Part shown: positions 43,705 through 52,741 of the stretch, piece after piece | How positions within the stretch are numbered: position 1 is the stretch's first letter | Layout of the letters: each line of letters begins with the position of its first letter | Source of the DNA: Gramella jeungdoensis | GTDB taxonomy: Bacteria > Bacteroidota > Bacteroidia > Flavobacteriales > Flavobacteriaceae | Direction of reading: 5' to 3' | Assembly: GCF_023805255.1 (NCBI RefSeq) | Contig: NZ_JAMSCK010000003.1 | Coordinates: 372,001-436,000 of the forward strand | Length of the DNA: 64,000 nt | Program-made: the position numbers and the translations under genes | Notes under the pieces: model-generated | The model's input: only the letters and a program-made list of their open reading frames with translations | What the model was told of the DNA's origin: nothing | Databases searched by the model: none

Positions 43705-44967
43705 ATCAAAACCTATATCTTTTCTAAAATACATCTTATCAAATTGCAGTTTCTCTGCACTTTGATAAGATTTTTTTAGTGCCTCTTTGTAATTTTCTCC
43801 AAAGGAGGTCAGGGCTATCACTCTTCCCCCACTTGTAACGATATTCCCGTCTTTCAGTTTTGTTCCTGCATGGAAAACGATAGAATTATCGATTTCTTTT
43901 AAACCGCTTATAGTTTTTCCTTTTTCATAAGATTCAGGATAACCACCTGAAACAAGCATTACCGTAGTGGCAGCTCTTTTATCTACTTCAAGCTCTATCT
44001 CATCCAGTTTGCTTTCCCAGGTCTTCTCAAGTAAATCGACAAGATCGGTTTTTATCCTAGGCAATACTACCTCGGTCTCGGGATCACCCATTCTCACATT
44101 GTATTCGATAACGTAAGGTTCACCATTAACTTTTATAAGTCCGATAAAAATAAAGCCTTTATAGTCGATCGCCTCTTCCTTAAGACCAATTACCGTTGGT
44201 TTTACTATTCTCTCTTCGATCTTGTTCATAAAGTCAGCATCGGCAAACGGGACCGGGGATACAGCCCCCATTCCACCGGTATTAAGGCCAGTATCTCCTT
44301 CTCCAATCCTCTTATAATCCTTAGCTGTTGGAAGGATCTTGTAGTTTTTTCCATCGGTAAGAACAAAGACACTCAGCTCGATCCCATCCAGGAATTCTTC
44401 AATCACCACCTTCTTACTAGCGGCACCAAATTTTCCTGATAGCATGTTTTCAAGTTCCTTTTTTGCTTCCTCTAGATCATCAATGATCAACACCCCTTTT
44501 CCGGCAGCAAGGCCATCGGCTTTAAGAACATATGGAGGTTTAAGGGTTTCCAGAAACTTCTTCCCGGCTCCAAGGCTTTCAAAACTAAAGCTTTCATAGG
44601 CTGCCGTAGGAATATCGTACATCGCCATAAACTCCTTGGCTCTTTCCTTACTTCCCTCCAGTAGCGCTCCCCTACCCGATGGACCTATGATCTGTATATC
44701 CTTTAACCTTTCATCCTTCTTAAAATAATCTACTATTCCTTTTACAAGAGGATCCTCAGGTCCCACAACGATCATATTTATATCCTTTTCCAAAGCGGTG
44801 TTAGCCACTGCGGCAAAATCTATTGGATTAACCTCAAGGTTCTCAGCGATCTCCGAGGTTCCCGCATTACCTGGGGCAACATAAAGTTTTTTACATTTCA
44901 GGCTTTGAGCAATCTTATAAGCAAAGGTGTGTTCACGGCCACCGGAACCCAGGATAAGGATATTCAT
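43696..44967 (-). CDS. purD: Phosphoribosylamine-glycine ligase
   Basis: A 423-residue ATP-grasp enzyme, full length, catalysing the second step of de novo purine synthesis. The N-terminus [19 protein letters not shown], the [19 protein letters not shown] segment, the ATP-grasp [16 protein letters not shown] and the signature [15 protein letters not shown] are all present. It is monocistronic, with its own promoter, divergent from the PaaK-like gene. Confidence 0.98.
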   Translation of the reverse strand: MNILILGSGGREHTFAYKIAQSLKCKKLYVAPGNAGTSEIAENLEVNPIDFAAVANTALEKDINMIVVGPEDPLVKGIVDYFKKDERLKDIQIIGPSGRGALLEGSKERAKEFMAMYDIPTAAYESFSFESLGAGKKFLETLKPPYVLKADGLAAGKGVLIIDDLEEAKKELENMLSGKFGAASKKVVIEEFLDGIELSVFVLTDGKNYKILPTAKDYKRIGEGDTGLNTGGMGAVSPVPFADADFMNKIEERIVKPTVIGLKEEAIDYKGFIFIGLIKVNGEPYVIEYNVRMGDPETEVVLPRIKTDLVDLLEKTWESKLDEIELEVDKRAATTVMLVSGGYPESYEKGKTISGLKEIDNSIVFHAGTKLKDGNIVTSGGRVIALTSFGENYKEALKKSYQSAEKLQFDKMYFRKDIGFDLS

Positions 44968-44992
44968 CTGTATCTTATTTTAATTATTGCCT

Positions 44993-45024
44993 CAAAAATA
45001 ATTGTTTGTAAATTGAAGCACCAA
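44993..45024 (-). promoter_or_regulatory. purD promoter
   Basis: Minus strand: TTG (45024-45022), 21-bp spacer, TATTTTTG (45000-44993), 25 bp before the purD ATG. It overlaps the divergent promoter at 45002-45032. Confidence 0.55.
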
Positions 45025-45032
45025 TAAATTTG
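45002..45032 (+). promoter_or_regulatory. Promoter of the PaaK-like gene
   Basis: TTG (45002-45004), 20-bp spacer, TAAATTTG (45025-45032). The TTG start codon at 45053 is 20 nt downstream. It shares most of its length with the purD promoter on the opposite strand. Confidence 0.6.
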
Positions 45033-45052
45033 TTAAAAAAGCTATATACCCC

Positions 45053-46363
45053 TTGGATTGGTTCAAACTTTCACTGCAACTAAATAAGTTCCCCATCAAA
45101 AGGGCACAAAAAACCCTGGAAAAGATCCAGGCCATCCCGGAAGAAGAGTATGCTGAATACCAGCGCAGAAGAAGAAATTCGATTATAGATTACCATATTC
45201 AGCATAATTCTTTTTACCGTGAGTTTTTTAACTGGGATGGTTTTGATGACTGGAAGCACGTACCAATCATGAAAAAGGCCGACCTTCAGCATCCCTTACA
45301 GGAACGTTTGAGCTCAACCTATAATACCAAAACCGCCTATATTGGGAAAACTTCAGGTAGCAGTGGGCATCCCTTTATTTTTGCGAAGAATAGATTTGCC
45401 CATGCTCTTAGCTGGGCCGGATTCCAGGACAGGTATAAATGGTATGATATAGATCTAAACAAGTCCCTTCAGGCTAGATTCTATGGGATACCATTGGATT
45501 TCTACGGAAATATCCAGGAACGTCTGAAAGACAGGATAAGCCTTAGACGTCGCTTCAATATTTTTGACCTCAGCGAGTCTAAAATGGAAGTTTTTTTAAA
45601 ACGCTTTAAAAATTCCAATTTCGACTACCTTAATGGTTATACCAGTGCGATTGTTCTTTTTGCAAGGTTCCTGAAGGATAAGGGCATTGTTTTAAAAGAA
45701 CTTTGTCCAAGCCTGAAGATCTGCATCGTTACTTCTGAAAGACTTTTCGAAAAGGATAAAGAACTTATAGAAAATTCTATGGGAGTTCCTGTAATCAATG
45801 AGTATGGCGCGAGCGAAGTGGGCCTTATCGCCTTTGAAGATGAGAACAACCACTGGATAGTGAATTCAGAAGATCTTTACCTGGAAATACTTGATGAGAA
45901 TAATAATATTCTTCCATATGGTGAGGAAGGCCGCGTGGTAATCACCTCTCTTTTTAACAAAGCTCATCCCATGATCAGGTATGATATTGGTGATATTGGA
46001 TGCCTATCTAAAGATAGTACACTTAAAAAACCTATTCTGGAAAAACTGATAGGCCGTACCAACGACATTGCCAGGCTTCCGGATGGAAAGGTTGTTCCCG
46101 GGCTTACCTTTTACTATGTCACAAAAACCGTAATCGAGGATAGCGGAAACATCAAAGAATTTGTGATTATTCAAACCGAAATTGAAAGTTTCAAAATTGA
46201 ATATGTAAGCAAAAATGAACTTTCAACTGAACAAAAGAACAAGATCCTGGCAGCCATAGCAACCTATGTGGGAAAAAACCTGAATATCACGTTTGAGAGA
46301 AAAGACATTTTGAAACGAAGCCCCAGCGGAAAATTGAAGCAATTCACTTCTCTATTGAAATAG
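45053..46363 (+). CDS. PaaK/CapK-like adenylate-forming enzyme
   Basis: A 436-residue acyl/aryl-CoA ligase-like protein. GKTSGSSGHPF is the phosphate-binding loop, and EYGASEVG and YDIGDIG are the usual adenylation core motifs. Sequence and neighbours fit the CapK branch found in polysaccharide gene clusters rather than true phenylacetate-CoA ligase. Start codon is TTG at 45053, supported by the promoter 20 nt upstream; no earlier in-frame start is apparent. Convergent with the GT2 gene: 3' ends overlap by 20 bp. Confidence 0.82.
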   Translation: MDWFKLSLQLNKFPIKRAQKTLEKIQAIPEEEYAEYQRRRRNSIIDYHIQHNSFYREFFNWDGFDDWKHVPIMKKADLQHPLQERLSSTYNTKTAYIGKTSGSSGHPFIFAKNRFAHALSWAGFQDRYKWYDIDLNKSLQARFYGIPLDFYGNIQERLKDRISLRRRFNIFDLSESKMEVFLKRFKNSNFDYLNGYTSAIVLFARFLKDKGIVLKELCPSLKICIVTSERLFEKDKELIENSMGVPVINEYGASEVGLIAFEDENNHWIVNSEDLYLEILDENNNILPYGEEGRVVITSLFNKAHPMIRYDIGDIGCLSKDSTLKKPILEKLIGRTNDIARLPDGKVVPGLTFYYVTKTVIEDSGNIKEFVIIQTEIESFKIEYVSKNELSTEQKNKILAAIATYVGKNLNITFERKDILKRSPSGKLKQFTSLLK

Positions 46364-47129
46364 TTTTGACCTGCCTGGATTTTACAAAGAACTGTTCATT
46401 CAGGAAGATGAGCATTTTCCAGAAGCTGCTTAAAAGTCCGTAACCGAGCACCTGATTATATACCCTGAAATTGTATTTAAGCATCTCCAGTTTGTTATTA
46501 GAAATAGAGTTAGTTCTTATTCGGTAAACAGCCAGAGATTCCCTGATACCCTCCATGGGCCCACCTTCCTCAATCACCTTAAGCCATAAGGCCCAATCCT
46601 GTCGTTTTCGAATTTCGGGACAATAGATCTTTCCTAAAACCTTCACATTATAGATCCCCGTGAGATTCCCTACATAATTCGCCTTTAAAAGTTTTTCATA
46701 GGTAAGCACCGGTAAGGCCTCAACTTTTTTATTTAAAGGTTTGCCATTTTCTGAAATAAGCTCGTAACTGGAAAAGCAGGCGGCAATGGTATCGCCAGAA
46801 AGAGTTTTGAGCTGCTTCTCCAGCTTTTTAGGCTTCCATTGGTCGTCCGCATCAAGAAAGGCCATAAAATCGCCTGTGGCGGCCTCAATCCCCTTATTCC
46901 GGGTTTGATGCGTGCCTTTGTTAAAAGAATTTTTCAGAACACAAATGCGATCATCACCTTCGGCGTATTTCTGGACGATCTTAAGTGTAGAGTCTGAAGA
47001 GGCATCATCTATAACAAAAAGCTCCCAGTTTGTATAAGTCTGATCAAGAACTGAGCGGATCGCTTCAGAAATAAAGGCCTCCGAATTGTAGGCAGGCATT
47101 ATTACCGAAACAAGTCCGTAATCTTTCAT
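46344..47129 (-). CDS. Glycosyltransferase family 2
   Basis: A 261-residue GT-A enzyme. VSVIMPAYNSEAFISEAIRS opens the fold, DDASSDSTLKI binds the nucleotide, and AFLDADDQW carries the metal-binding DxD. It adds a sugar, probably to a cell-surface glycan. No TM segment except perhaps a hydrophobic patch near the C-terminus. Last gene of the M23-to-GT2 run, 2 bp after the UDP-xylose synthase-like gene. Confidence 0.92.
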   Translation of the reverse strand: MKDYGLVSVIMPAYNSEAFISEAIRSVLDQTYTNWELFVIDDASSDSTLKIVQKYAEGDDRICVLKNSFNKGTHQTRNKGIEAATGDFMAFLDADDQWKPKKLEKQLKTLSGDTIAACFSSYELISENGKPLNKKVEALPVLTYEKLLKANYVGNLTGIYNVKVLGKIYCPEIRKRQDWALWLKVIEEGGPMEGIRESLAVYRIRTNSISNNKLEMLKYNFRVYNQVLGYGLLSSFWKMLIFLNEQFFVKSRQVKTISIEK

Positions 47130-47131
47130 GG

Positions 47132-48121
47132 TTATCGTCTGATGTGTTTTGAGAAATCCTTATGTTCTCTCTTTTTCAGTTCTTCTTTGCTCAGATTTCT
47201 AAAATAATCATAAGTGATCTTCATCCCTTCCTGCCTTGAAACTTTTGGATGCCAGCCAAGTACCTCTTCAGCTCTTGAAATATCTGGCTGTCTTTGCATG
47301 GGATCATCCTTGGGTAGCTCTTTGAACACAATTTTCTGATCGGTTCCTGTAAGTTTAATGATCTCTTTCGCAAAATCGAGGATACTTATCTCGTCGGGAT
47401 TCCCAATATTCACCGGATCTGAATAATCGCTTAAAAGCAACCTGTAAATTCCTTCTACCTGATCATCCACATAGCAGAAGGACCGGGTTTGGGAACCATC
47501 CCCGAAGACCGTAAGATCTTCTCCTCTTAAGGCCTGGCCAATAAATGCCGGGATCACCCTTCCATCGTTAAGTCTCATTCTAGGGCCATAAGTGTTGAAG
47601 ATGCGTGCAATTCGTGTTTCCAGCCCATGAAACCTGTGATAGGCCATGGTGATCGATTCCTGGAACCTTTTGGCTTCATCATAAACTCCTCGTGGTCCTA
47701 TTGCATTCACATTTCCGTAATATTCCTCGTTCTGGGGATGTACCTGGGGGTCTCCATAGACCTCAGAAGTTGAGGCAATTAATATCCTCGCATTCTTTTC
47801 CTTTGCCAGCCCAAGACAATGTAATGTTCCCAAAGAACCAACTTTCAGGGTCTGGATTGGGATCTTTAAATAATCTATAGGGCTTGCAGGTGAAGCAAAA
47901 TGGAGGATATAATCGAGCTTACCGGCCACATGAACAAACTTTGTTACATCATGATGGTAAAATTCGAATTTCTCATTACTTATAAGATGCTCAATATTCT
48001 TAAGATCCCCCGTGATAAGGTTATCCATTCCAATCACTTCATAACCTTCTTTTATAAAGCGGTCGCAAAGGTGTGATCCTAAAAATCCGGCAGCTCCGGT
48101 AATAAGTATTCTTTTAGCCAT
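47132..48121 (-). CDS. UDP-glucuronate decarboxylase (UDP-xylose synthase)-like SDR enzyme
   Basis: A 329-residue extended SDR. NAD loop GAAGFLGSH (9-17), TSE at 118-120 and Y147-x3-K151 form the active site, and [18 protein letters not shown] is characteristic of UDP-glucuronate decarboxylases. It would make UDP-xylose. The UDP-glucose dehydrogenase supplying UDP-glucuronate is not in the window. It lies between rfbD (25 bp) and GT2. Confidence 0.88.
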   Translation of the reverse strand: MAKRILITGAAGFLGSHLCDRFIKEGYEVIGMDNLITGDLKNIEHLISNEKFEFYHHDVTKFVHVAGKLDYILHFASPASPIDYLKIPIQTLKVGSLGTLHCLGLAKEKNARILIASTSEVYGDPQVHPQNEEYYGNVNAIGPRGVYDEAKRFQESITMAYHRFHGLETRIARIFNTYGPRMRLNDGRVIPAFIGQALRGEDLTVFGDGSQTRSFCYVDDQVEGIYRLLLSDYSDPVNIGNPDEISILDFAKEIIKLTGTDQKIVFKELPKDDPMQRQPDISRAEEVLGWHPKVSRQEGMKITYDYFRNLSKEELKKREHKDFSKHIRR

Positions 48122-48146
48122 AAGAGTTTAATTGCTTAAAAAGTAA

Positions 48147-48998
48147 TCATTTTTCATCAATAAGACTATGCAGACTTTCCTTCCAGTCCAGAATTCTGAA
48201 ACCGAATTTTTTTTGTGCCTTTTCCTTGGAAAGCACACTGTATGGAGGCCTTTCGGCGAGAGTCTTAAAGAATCCTGTTTTATTCAGGGTCACCTGATCC
48301 ATTTTTTTCGAATAGTTCAGTATCTCTTCTGCAAAATCATACCAGGTCGCCTCTCCAAGATTACTGAAATGATAAAGCCCATATTCTTCAGAAGCAGAAT
48401 CAATTATTTTCAATACAAATTCTGCAAGATCATTAGCATTTGTAGGTGTTCCAAGTTGAGAAGTGGTGATATTGAGTTCGGCATTCTCATTTGCTTTTCT
48501 CAGAATGGTATTAAAAAAGTTATGCCCGAATTCTGAATAAAGCCAGGAGGTTCTGAAAATAAAATATTTGTCAAGAATCGCCTGGATTTTCTCTTCCCCT
48601 TTCAGCTTTGATGCCCCGTAAACATTTATCGGCTCAACCTCATCGGTTTCCTGATAAGGTTTTGAAGCCTTCCCGTTAAAAACATAATCGGTAGAAAAAT
48701 GGAAGAGAGTGGTATCATGTTTTTTACAGATCTCAGCAACATTTCCGGCAGCTTCAGCATTCACATCAAAAGCCTTTTCCTTCTCTTTCTCGGCCTGTTC
48801 AACATTGGTATAAGCCGCCGTATTGATGAAATAATCAGGCTTATTTTTCTCAAAAGTTCTACGGAGACTTTCCTTATCGGTTATATCCAGTTCTCTGGAA
48901 GAACAGAACAGGAATTTATAATTCGGATATTTCTTAGCATGTTTCTGAAAACACTGTCCTAACTGCCCATTCGCCCCGCTTACTAAAATAGTTTTCAT
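48147..48998 (-). CDS. rfbD: dTDP-4-dehydrorhamnose reductase
   Basis: A 283-residue SDR, last step of dTDP-L-rhamnose synthesis. GANGQLGQCF near the N-terminus, FSTDYVFNG and NVYGASKLKGE (Y-x3-K) are typical RmlD motifs. Its start overlaps the rfbC stop by 4 bp. RfbA and RfbB, needed for earlier steps, are not in the window. Confidence 0.94.
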   Translation of the reverse strand: MKTILVSGANGQLGQCFQKHAKKYPNYKFLFCSSRELDITDKESLRRTFEKNKPDYFINTAAYTNVEQAEKEKEKAFDVNAEAAGNVAEICKKHDTTLFHFSTDYVFNGKASKPYQETDEVEPINVYGASKLKGEEKIQAILDKYFIFRTSWLYSEFGHNFFNTILRKANENAELNITTSQLGTPTNANDLAEFVLKIIDSASEEYGLYHFSNLGEATWYDFAEEILNYSKKMDQVTLNKTGFFKTLAERPPYSVLSKEKAQKKFGFRILDWKESLHSLIDEK

Positions 48999-49540
48999 TC
49001 AAAAGCTTCCTTTAAGGTTGGTAAATTCCTGTCCTTTTCAGACAGGATCAGCTCATTTTCCGGGAAATTCCAATTGATTTTAAGGTCAGGATCATTATAA
49101 ATAATTCCCCCTTCTGAACCTGGCTTATAGTAATCATCGCATTTATATGCAAAGACCGACTTTTCTGAAAGAGTAAGAAATCCGTGTCCAAAACCTTTTG
49201 GCACATAGAGCTGATGGAGATTCTGATCATCCAGAATTACGGAATAGGTCTTTTTAAAAGTTGGAGAATCAGGCCGAAGGTCAACTACTACATCCAATAC
49301 TTTTCCAAAAATCACTCGAACGATCTTTGTTTGTGCAAACTCGCCTTTCTGATAATGCAAACCTCGAAGTACTCCATAACTGGAAACCGACTGGTTATCC
49401 TGAACAAATTCCGCGTCTATTCCTGTTAGTTCTGCAAGTCGTTTCCGGTGATAGGTCTCAAGGAAGATCCCCCGATGATCCTCAAATATTTTAGGTTTTA
49501 TAAGAAAACAGTCTTTTAAGGGTGTTTCTTCTACCTGCAT
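48995..49540 (-). CDS. rfbC: dTDP-4-dehydrorhamnose 3,5-epimerase
   Basis: A 181-residue cupin-fold RmlC, full length. HRGIFLETYHRKRL, LRGLHYQKG with the catalytic His, VVVDLRPDSPTF and YVPKGFGHGFL are conserved. It converts dTDP-4-keto-6-deoxyglucose to the L-lyxo form. It starts 9 bp after the DUF6909-like gene and is coupled to rfbD. Confidence 0.96.
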   Translation of the reverse strand: MQVEETPLKDCFLIKPKIFEDHRGIFLETYHRKRLAELTGIDAEFVQDNQSVSSYGVLRGLHYQKGEFAQTKIVRVIFGKVLDVVVDLRPDSPTFKKTYSVILDDQNLHQLYVPKGFGHGFLTLSEKSVFAYKCDDYYKPGSEGGIIYNDPDLKINWNFPENELILSEKDRNLPTLKEAFE

Positions 49541-49549
49541 TTTTTGGTT

Positions 49550-51235
49550 TTAAGAATTAAAAATTTGTTCCAGGATCTTTTCAGTAATAAGATATGTTGG
49601 CTTTACACCTGAAGTGCCTAATCCGCCCGAAGCCAGTGTACTTCCGGTTTCCAAAGGATTATCTGATGCATAATAGGCATATCTTACCTTCACATTTTCA
49701 TCTATACTTCCCCTTAACCTGGAAGCCGCCTGAATAGCCTTTTGATAGTGAGCGCCTTCCATCTCCAGTCCGCATACATTCCAGGTCGAGTCATGGAAAA
49801 ACATAAGAATATCCTTGTTCTGAAGTGAGGTTCCAAGCACAGTGATCATCGCTCCATCAACAACGTTGATGCCGTGACCTTCAAGATATGATTTTTTCAA
49901 CTCGTTGTTAAATGGGTAATTATCTGCGGTGCCTTCAAAAAGATGGGCATCAGGAATCATGATATCTCCCTTGCCACCTTCCAGAATTCCGGCTTTTCCC
50001 ATAATAGAAATGGATTTTACATTCATCTTGAACTCCTTATCCTCATAGTTAAAAGGCTTCAGTAGTTCATCCATGGTTTCATAAGCCTGCTCTCCAAAGG
50101 CATAATCCATCACGATAATAACAGGTTTTTCTTCTGCACTCAGGTTCTTAAAATTTGTATCGTTAAAACCTGCCTCCAGCTTTGCGGTATCAAAGATCTG
50201 GACATCTATGTTAGTACCGCTTTTATCTTCAATAAACAGCATGCCCTTGTCAAGAGCGGCTTTAGTGACTTTATTTCTCAATGCTCCATTGCCACTGTCG
50301 CTAAGCTCTTCATATATATTAAGAGCTTTCTTCTTTTTTAATTCGTTCTTCAGAGCATAAGGAGTATAAAGGGTATTCATAACACTGTGCATATTGGCAC
50401 TAATGATATGAAGTGGCCTTGCCATAAGGCTATTTTCAAGAAGCTTCAATTTGATATTGTTTGCCCAGATCTCCCCATGAATATGATGTCCCAGGCGTTC
50501 CCTTAACACCGGACTAAAAGTGATTATGCGTTTCTTATTATTTACAGTTTCCTGAATAGCCATTTTTCCCAGGGACCAGATAAGTCTCAGGAATCTGTCG
50601 GGATTATCGGGTGTAGAAAACTTTGGATAAAAAAGGCTTAATTCATGAAAGGTCCTTCCCAGGATACTGGCGGTATGTGTTAGCGCCACTTCTCGCTGTG
50701 CCTGACTTAATTCTTCCTGATTTACAGCCATTTCAAGTTTCTCCCAGTCACGGTTAACACTACCATCCTCGTCTATCACGACCCTTTTCATGATCTTATG
50801 AGACTCAATGAACAGAAAGGTTAGGTGGGTAAGGATATCATAGATCTCAGATCGCCCGCGAGTGATCTCAATATTCATCTGCTCCTCATCTATACGGTAA
50901 CAGTTTCTTCTCCTTTTTGGCGGAACTATAGGTTTAAAATGAGAATTCCCATAGCCCTCATCACTTGTAAGATTGATATAACGGCATTCTTCGATACCTT
51001 TTGGAAGTCTGTCAATCACATACAGAAGTCCTTCAAGCTCGGCTTTATCATCGGCAATGGAACCATAGATCTCTGGCCTGAGTGTAAAAAGAGATTCCCT
51101 TAAAGTTTCCCCGGAAACTCCCATAGGCTTATAAAAGCCCCGGTTAAAGAGATGCCTCATGGTAATATACATACGCTCAATAGCACCAGAACTTTCCTGT
51201 GCTCTCGTTCGCCCCTGTAATTTCAATATAGACAT
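49550..51235 (-). CDS. Conserved unknown (possibly DUF6909) with nucleoside-phosphorylase-like C-terminus
   Basis: A 561-residue cytoplasmic protein; I recall the family as DUF6909, with low certainty. The N-terminal ~350 residues are helical and unrecognised. The C-terminal part has MGKAGILEGGKGDIMIPD (412-429), GLEMEGAHY (489-497) and YYASDNP (521-527), in the order and spacing of nucleoside phosphorylase/nucleosidase motifs (GxxGGL..GDivipD, MExxG, SD). I infer a phosphorylase-like fold with unknown substrate. It follows GH3 by 9 bp in a tight run with rfbC. Confidence 0.72.
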   Translation of the reverse strand: MSILKLQGRTRAQESSGAIERMYITMRHLFNRGFYKPMGVSGETLRESLFTLRPEIYGSIADDKAELEGLLYVIDRLPKGIEECRYINLTSDEGYGNSHFKPIVPPKRRRNCYRIDEEQMNIEITRGRSEIYDILTHLTFLFIESHKIMKRVVIDEDGSVNRDWEKLEMAVNQEELSQAQREVALTHTASILGRTFHELSLFYPKFSTPDNPDRFLRLIWSLGKMAIQETVNNKKRIITFSPVLRERLGHHIHGEIWANNIKLKLLENSLMARPLHIISANMHSVMNTLYTPYALKNELKKKKALNIYEELSDSGNGALRNKVTKAALDKGMLFIEDKSGTNIDVQIFDTAKLEAGFNDTNFKNLSAEEKPVIIVMDYAFGEQAYETMDELLKPFNYEDKEFKMNVKSISIMGKAGILEGGKGDIMIPDAHLFEGTADNYPFNNELKKSYLEGHGINVVDGAMITVLGTSLQNKDILMFFHDSTWNVCGLEMEGAHYQKAIQAASRLRGSIDENVKVRYAYYASDNPLETGSTLASGGLGTSGVKPTYLITEKILEQIFNS

Positions 51236-51244
51236 AGTAGTTTT

Positions 51245-52738
51245 TTAAATAATCTCGTACAGTTTATCGGCAATTTTACGGTCATTCGATAACCTTGGGA
51301 GCTTATTCTGACCTCCCAGTTTACCAATTGACTTCATATACTCCTGGAATGCATTCCGCGGTACTTTGGTGATCTTTAACCTTTGGAGAATATGGCCTTC
51401 AATTAAATCGAAATAATAGGAATTCTGCTGTTGCAGAGATTTATCGATTATATCAGCAAATTTATTCAAATCTTCCGGTTCACGCTCAAATTCAACAAAC
51501 CATTCATGATATGGCAGTTCCTCACCGTCAGGATTTATCTGCGGTGCAACTGTAAATTCGCTTATGGCCGCGCCGGTCTCAAGCACCGCTTGCTGCATAG
51601 CCTCCTCTACTTCCTTGGCGATGACATGCTCCCCAAAAGCTGAAATAAAATGCTTTATTCTTCCGGAAACTATCAACCTGAATGGTTTTAGGGAGGTAAA
51701 CTGAACCGTGTCTCCGATATTATAAGCCCATAAGCCGGCAGTTGAGGAGACGATCATTACATAATTCACTCCTTCTTCTACATCCTTAAGTAATAATCTG
51801 TCAGGGTTATCATCGTAGAATTCATCTGCCTTTATGAATTCATAGAACATTCCCGAATCCAGCTGAAGCAGCATTCCTTTTTCCTTCTGTCTGTCCTGAA
51901 ATGCAAAAAAGCCTTCAGAAGCCGGGTAAAGTTCAATACTATCGACCTTTCTTCCTATCAGTTTTTCAAATTTGGAACGGTAAGGTTCATAATTCACGCC
52001 TCCGTATATGAATAGTTCGAAATTAGGAAAGATCTCCCCTACCTTTTTCCCCGTCTTATCTATAAGCCTTTCAAAATACATCTGTACCCAGGAGGGAATC
52101 CCGCTTATTACCGACATATCTTCTCTCAGGGTTTCTTCAACTATAGCATCTACCTTTGTTTCCCAGTCTTCAATACAATTAGTGTCCCAGCTTGGCATCC
52201 TGTTGCGTTGCAAATAACCCGGGACATAATGAGCCGCGATACCCGATAATCTGCCCAGTTTTACTCCGTTCTTCTCACTAAGCTCAGGACTTCCCTGTAA
52301 AAAGATCATTTTACCATCAACAAACCTGGAGTTTCCGGTATCGTTTATATAACACAAGATGGCATTTCGCGCTGCATTGATATGAGTGGGCATGGACTCT
52401 TTGGTAAGCGGAATATATTTTGCGCCACTGGTTGTTCCGGAAGTCTTAGCATAATACAGAGGTTTTCCCGGCCAGAGAACATCCTCTTCTCCCGCAACCA
52501 TTTTATCAATATAATCACGAAGTTCTTCATAATCCCGAACCGGAACATTCTTTACAAATTCTGAATGTGAAGTGATATTCTCAAAATTATGATCACGGCC
52601 AAACCTGGTGTTCTTTGCCTTTGCAATGAGTTCCTTAAAAATCTTTTCCTGGGTTCTATGAGGATCATTGGCCCATTTGTCAATTTTCTTCCTGATGTAG
52701 GCTGCAAATATTTTAGCTGCAAAAGACTTTATAGACAT
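51245..52738 (-). CDS. GH3-family acyl-adenylate-forming protein
   Basis: A 497-residue GH3 protein. YYAKTSGTTSGAKYIPLT is the ATP loop and LYPASEGFFAFQD and YNIGDTVQFTSLKPFRLIVSGR are conserved core motifs. Plant GH3 enzymes couple amino acids to hormones such as auxin and jasmonate; bacterial members have no settled role. It sits between the M23 peptidase (3 bp) and the DUF6909-like gene (9 bp), hinting at a shared pathway. Confidence 0.9.
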   Translation of the reverse strand: MSIKSFAAKIFAAYIRKKIDKWANDPHRTQEKIFKELIAKAKNTRFGRDHNFENITSHSEFVKNVPVRDYEELRDYIDKMVAGEEDVLWPGKPLYYAKTSGTTSGAKYIPLTKESMPTHINAARNAILCYINDTGNSRFVDGKMIFLQGSPELSEKNGVKLGRLSGIAAHYVPGYLQRNRMPSWDTNCIEDWETKVDAIVEETLREDMSVISGIPSWVQMYFERLIDKTGKKVGEIFPNFELFIYGGVNYEPYRSKFEKLIGRKVDSIELYPASEGFFAFQDRQKEKGMLLQLDSGMFYEFIKADEFYDDNPDRLLLKDVEEGVNYVMIVSSTAGLWAYNIGDTVQFTSLKPFRLIVSGRIKHFISAFGEHVIAKEVEEAMQQAVLETGAAISEFTVAPQINPDGEELPYHEWFVEFEREPEDLNKFADIIDKSLQQQNSYYFDLIEGHILQRLKITKVPRNAFQEYMKSIGKLGGQNKLPRLSNDRKIADKLYEII

Positions 52739-52741
52739 AAA

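Noticed and set aside
45053-46363. True phenylacetate-CoA ligase linked with the paaE-like gene
   Set aside because: The two genes are 4 kb apart without other paa genes, and the context is polysaccharide synthesis.
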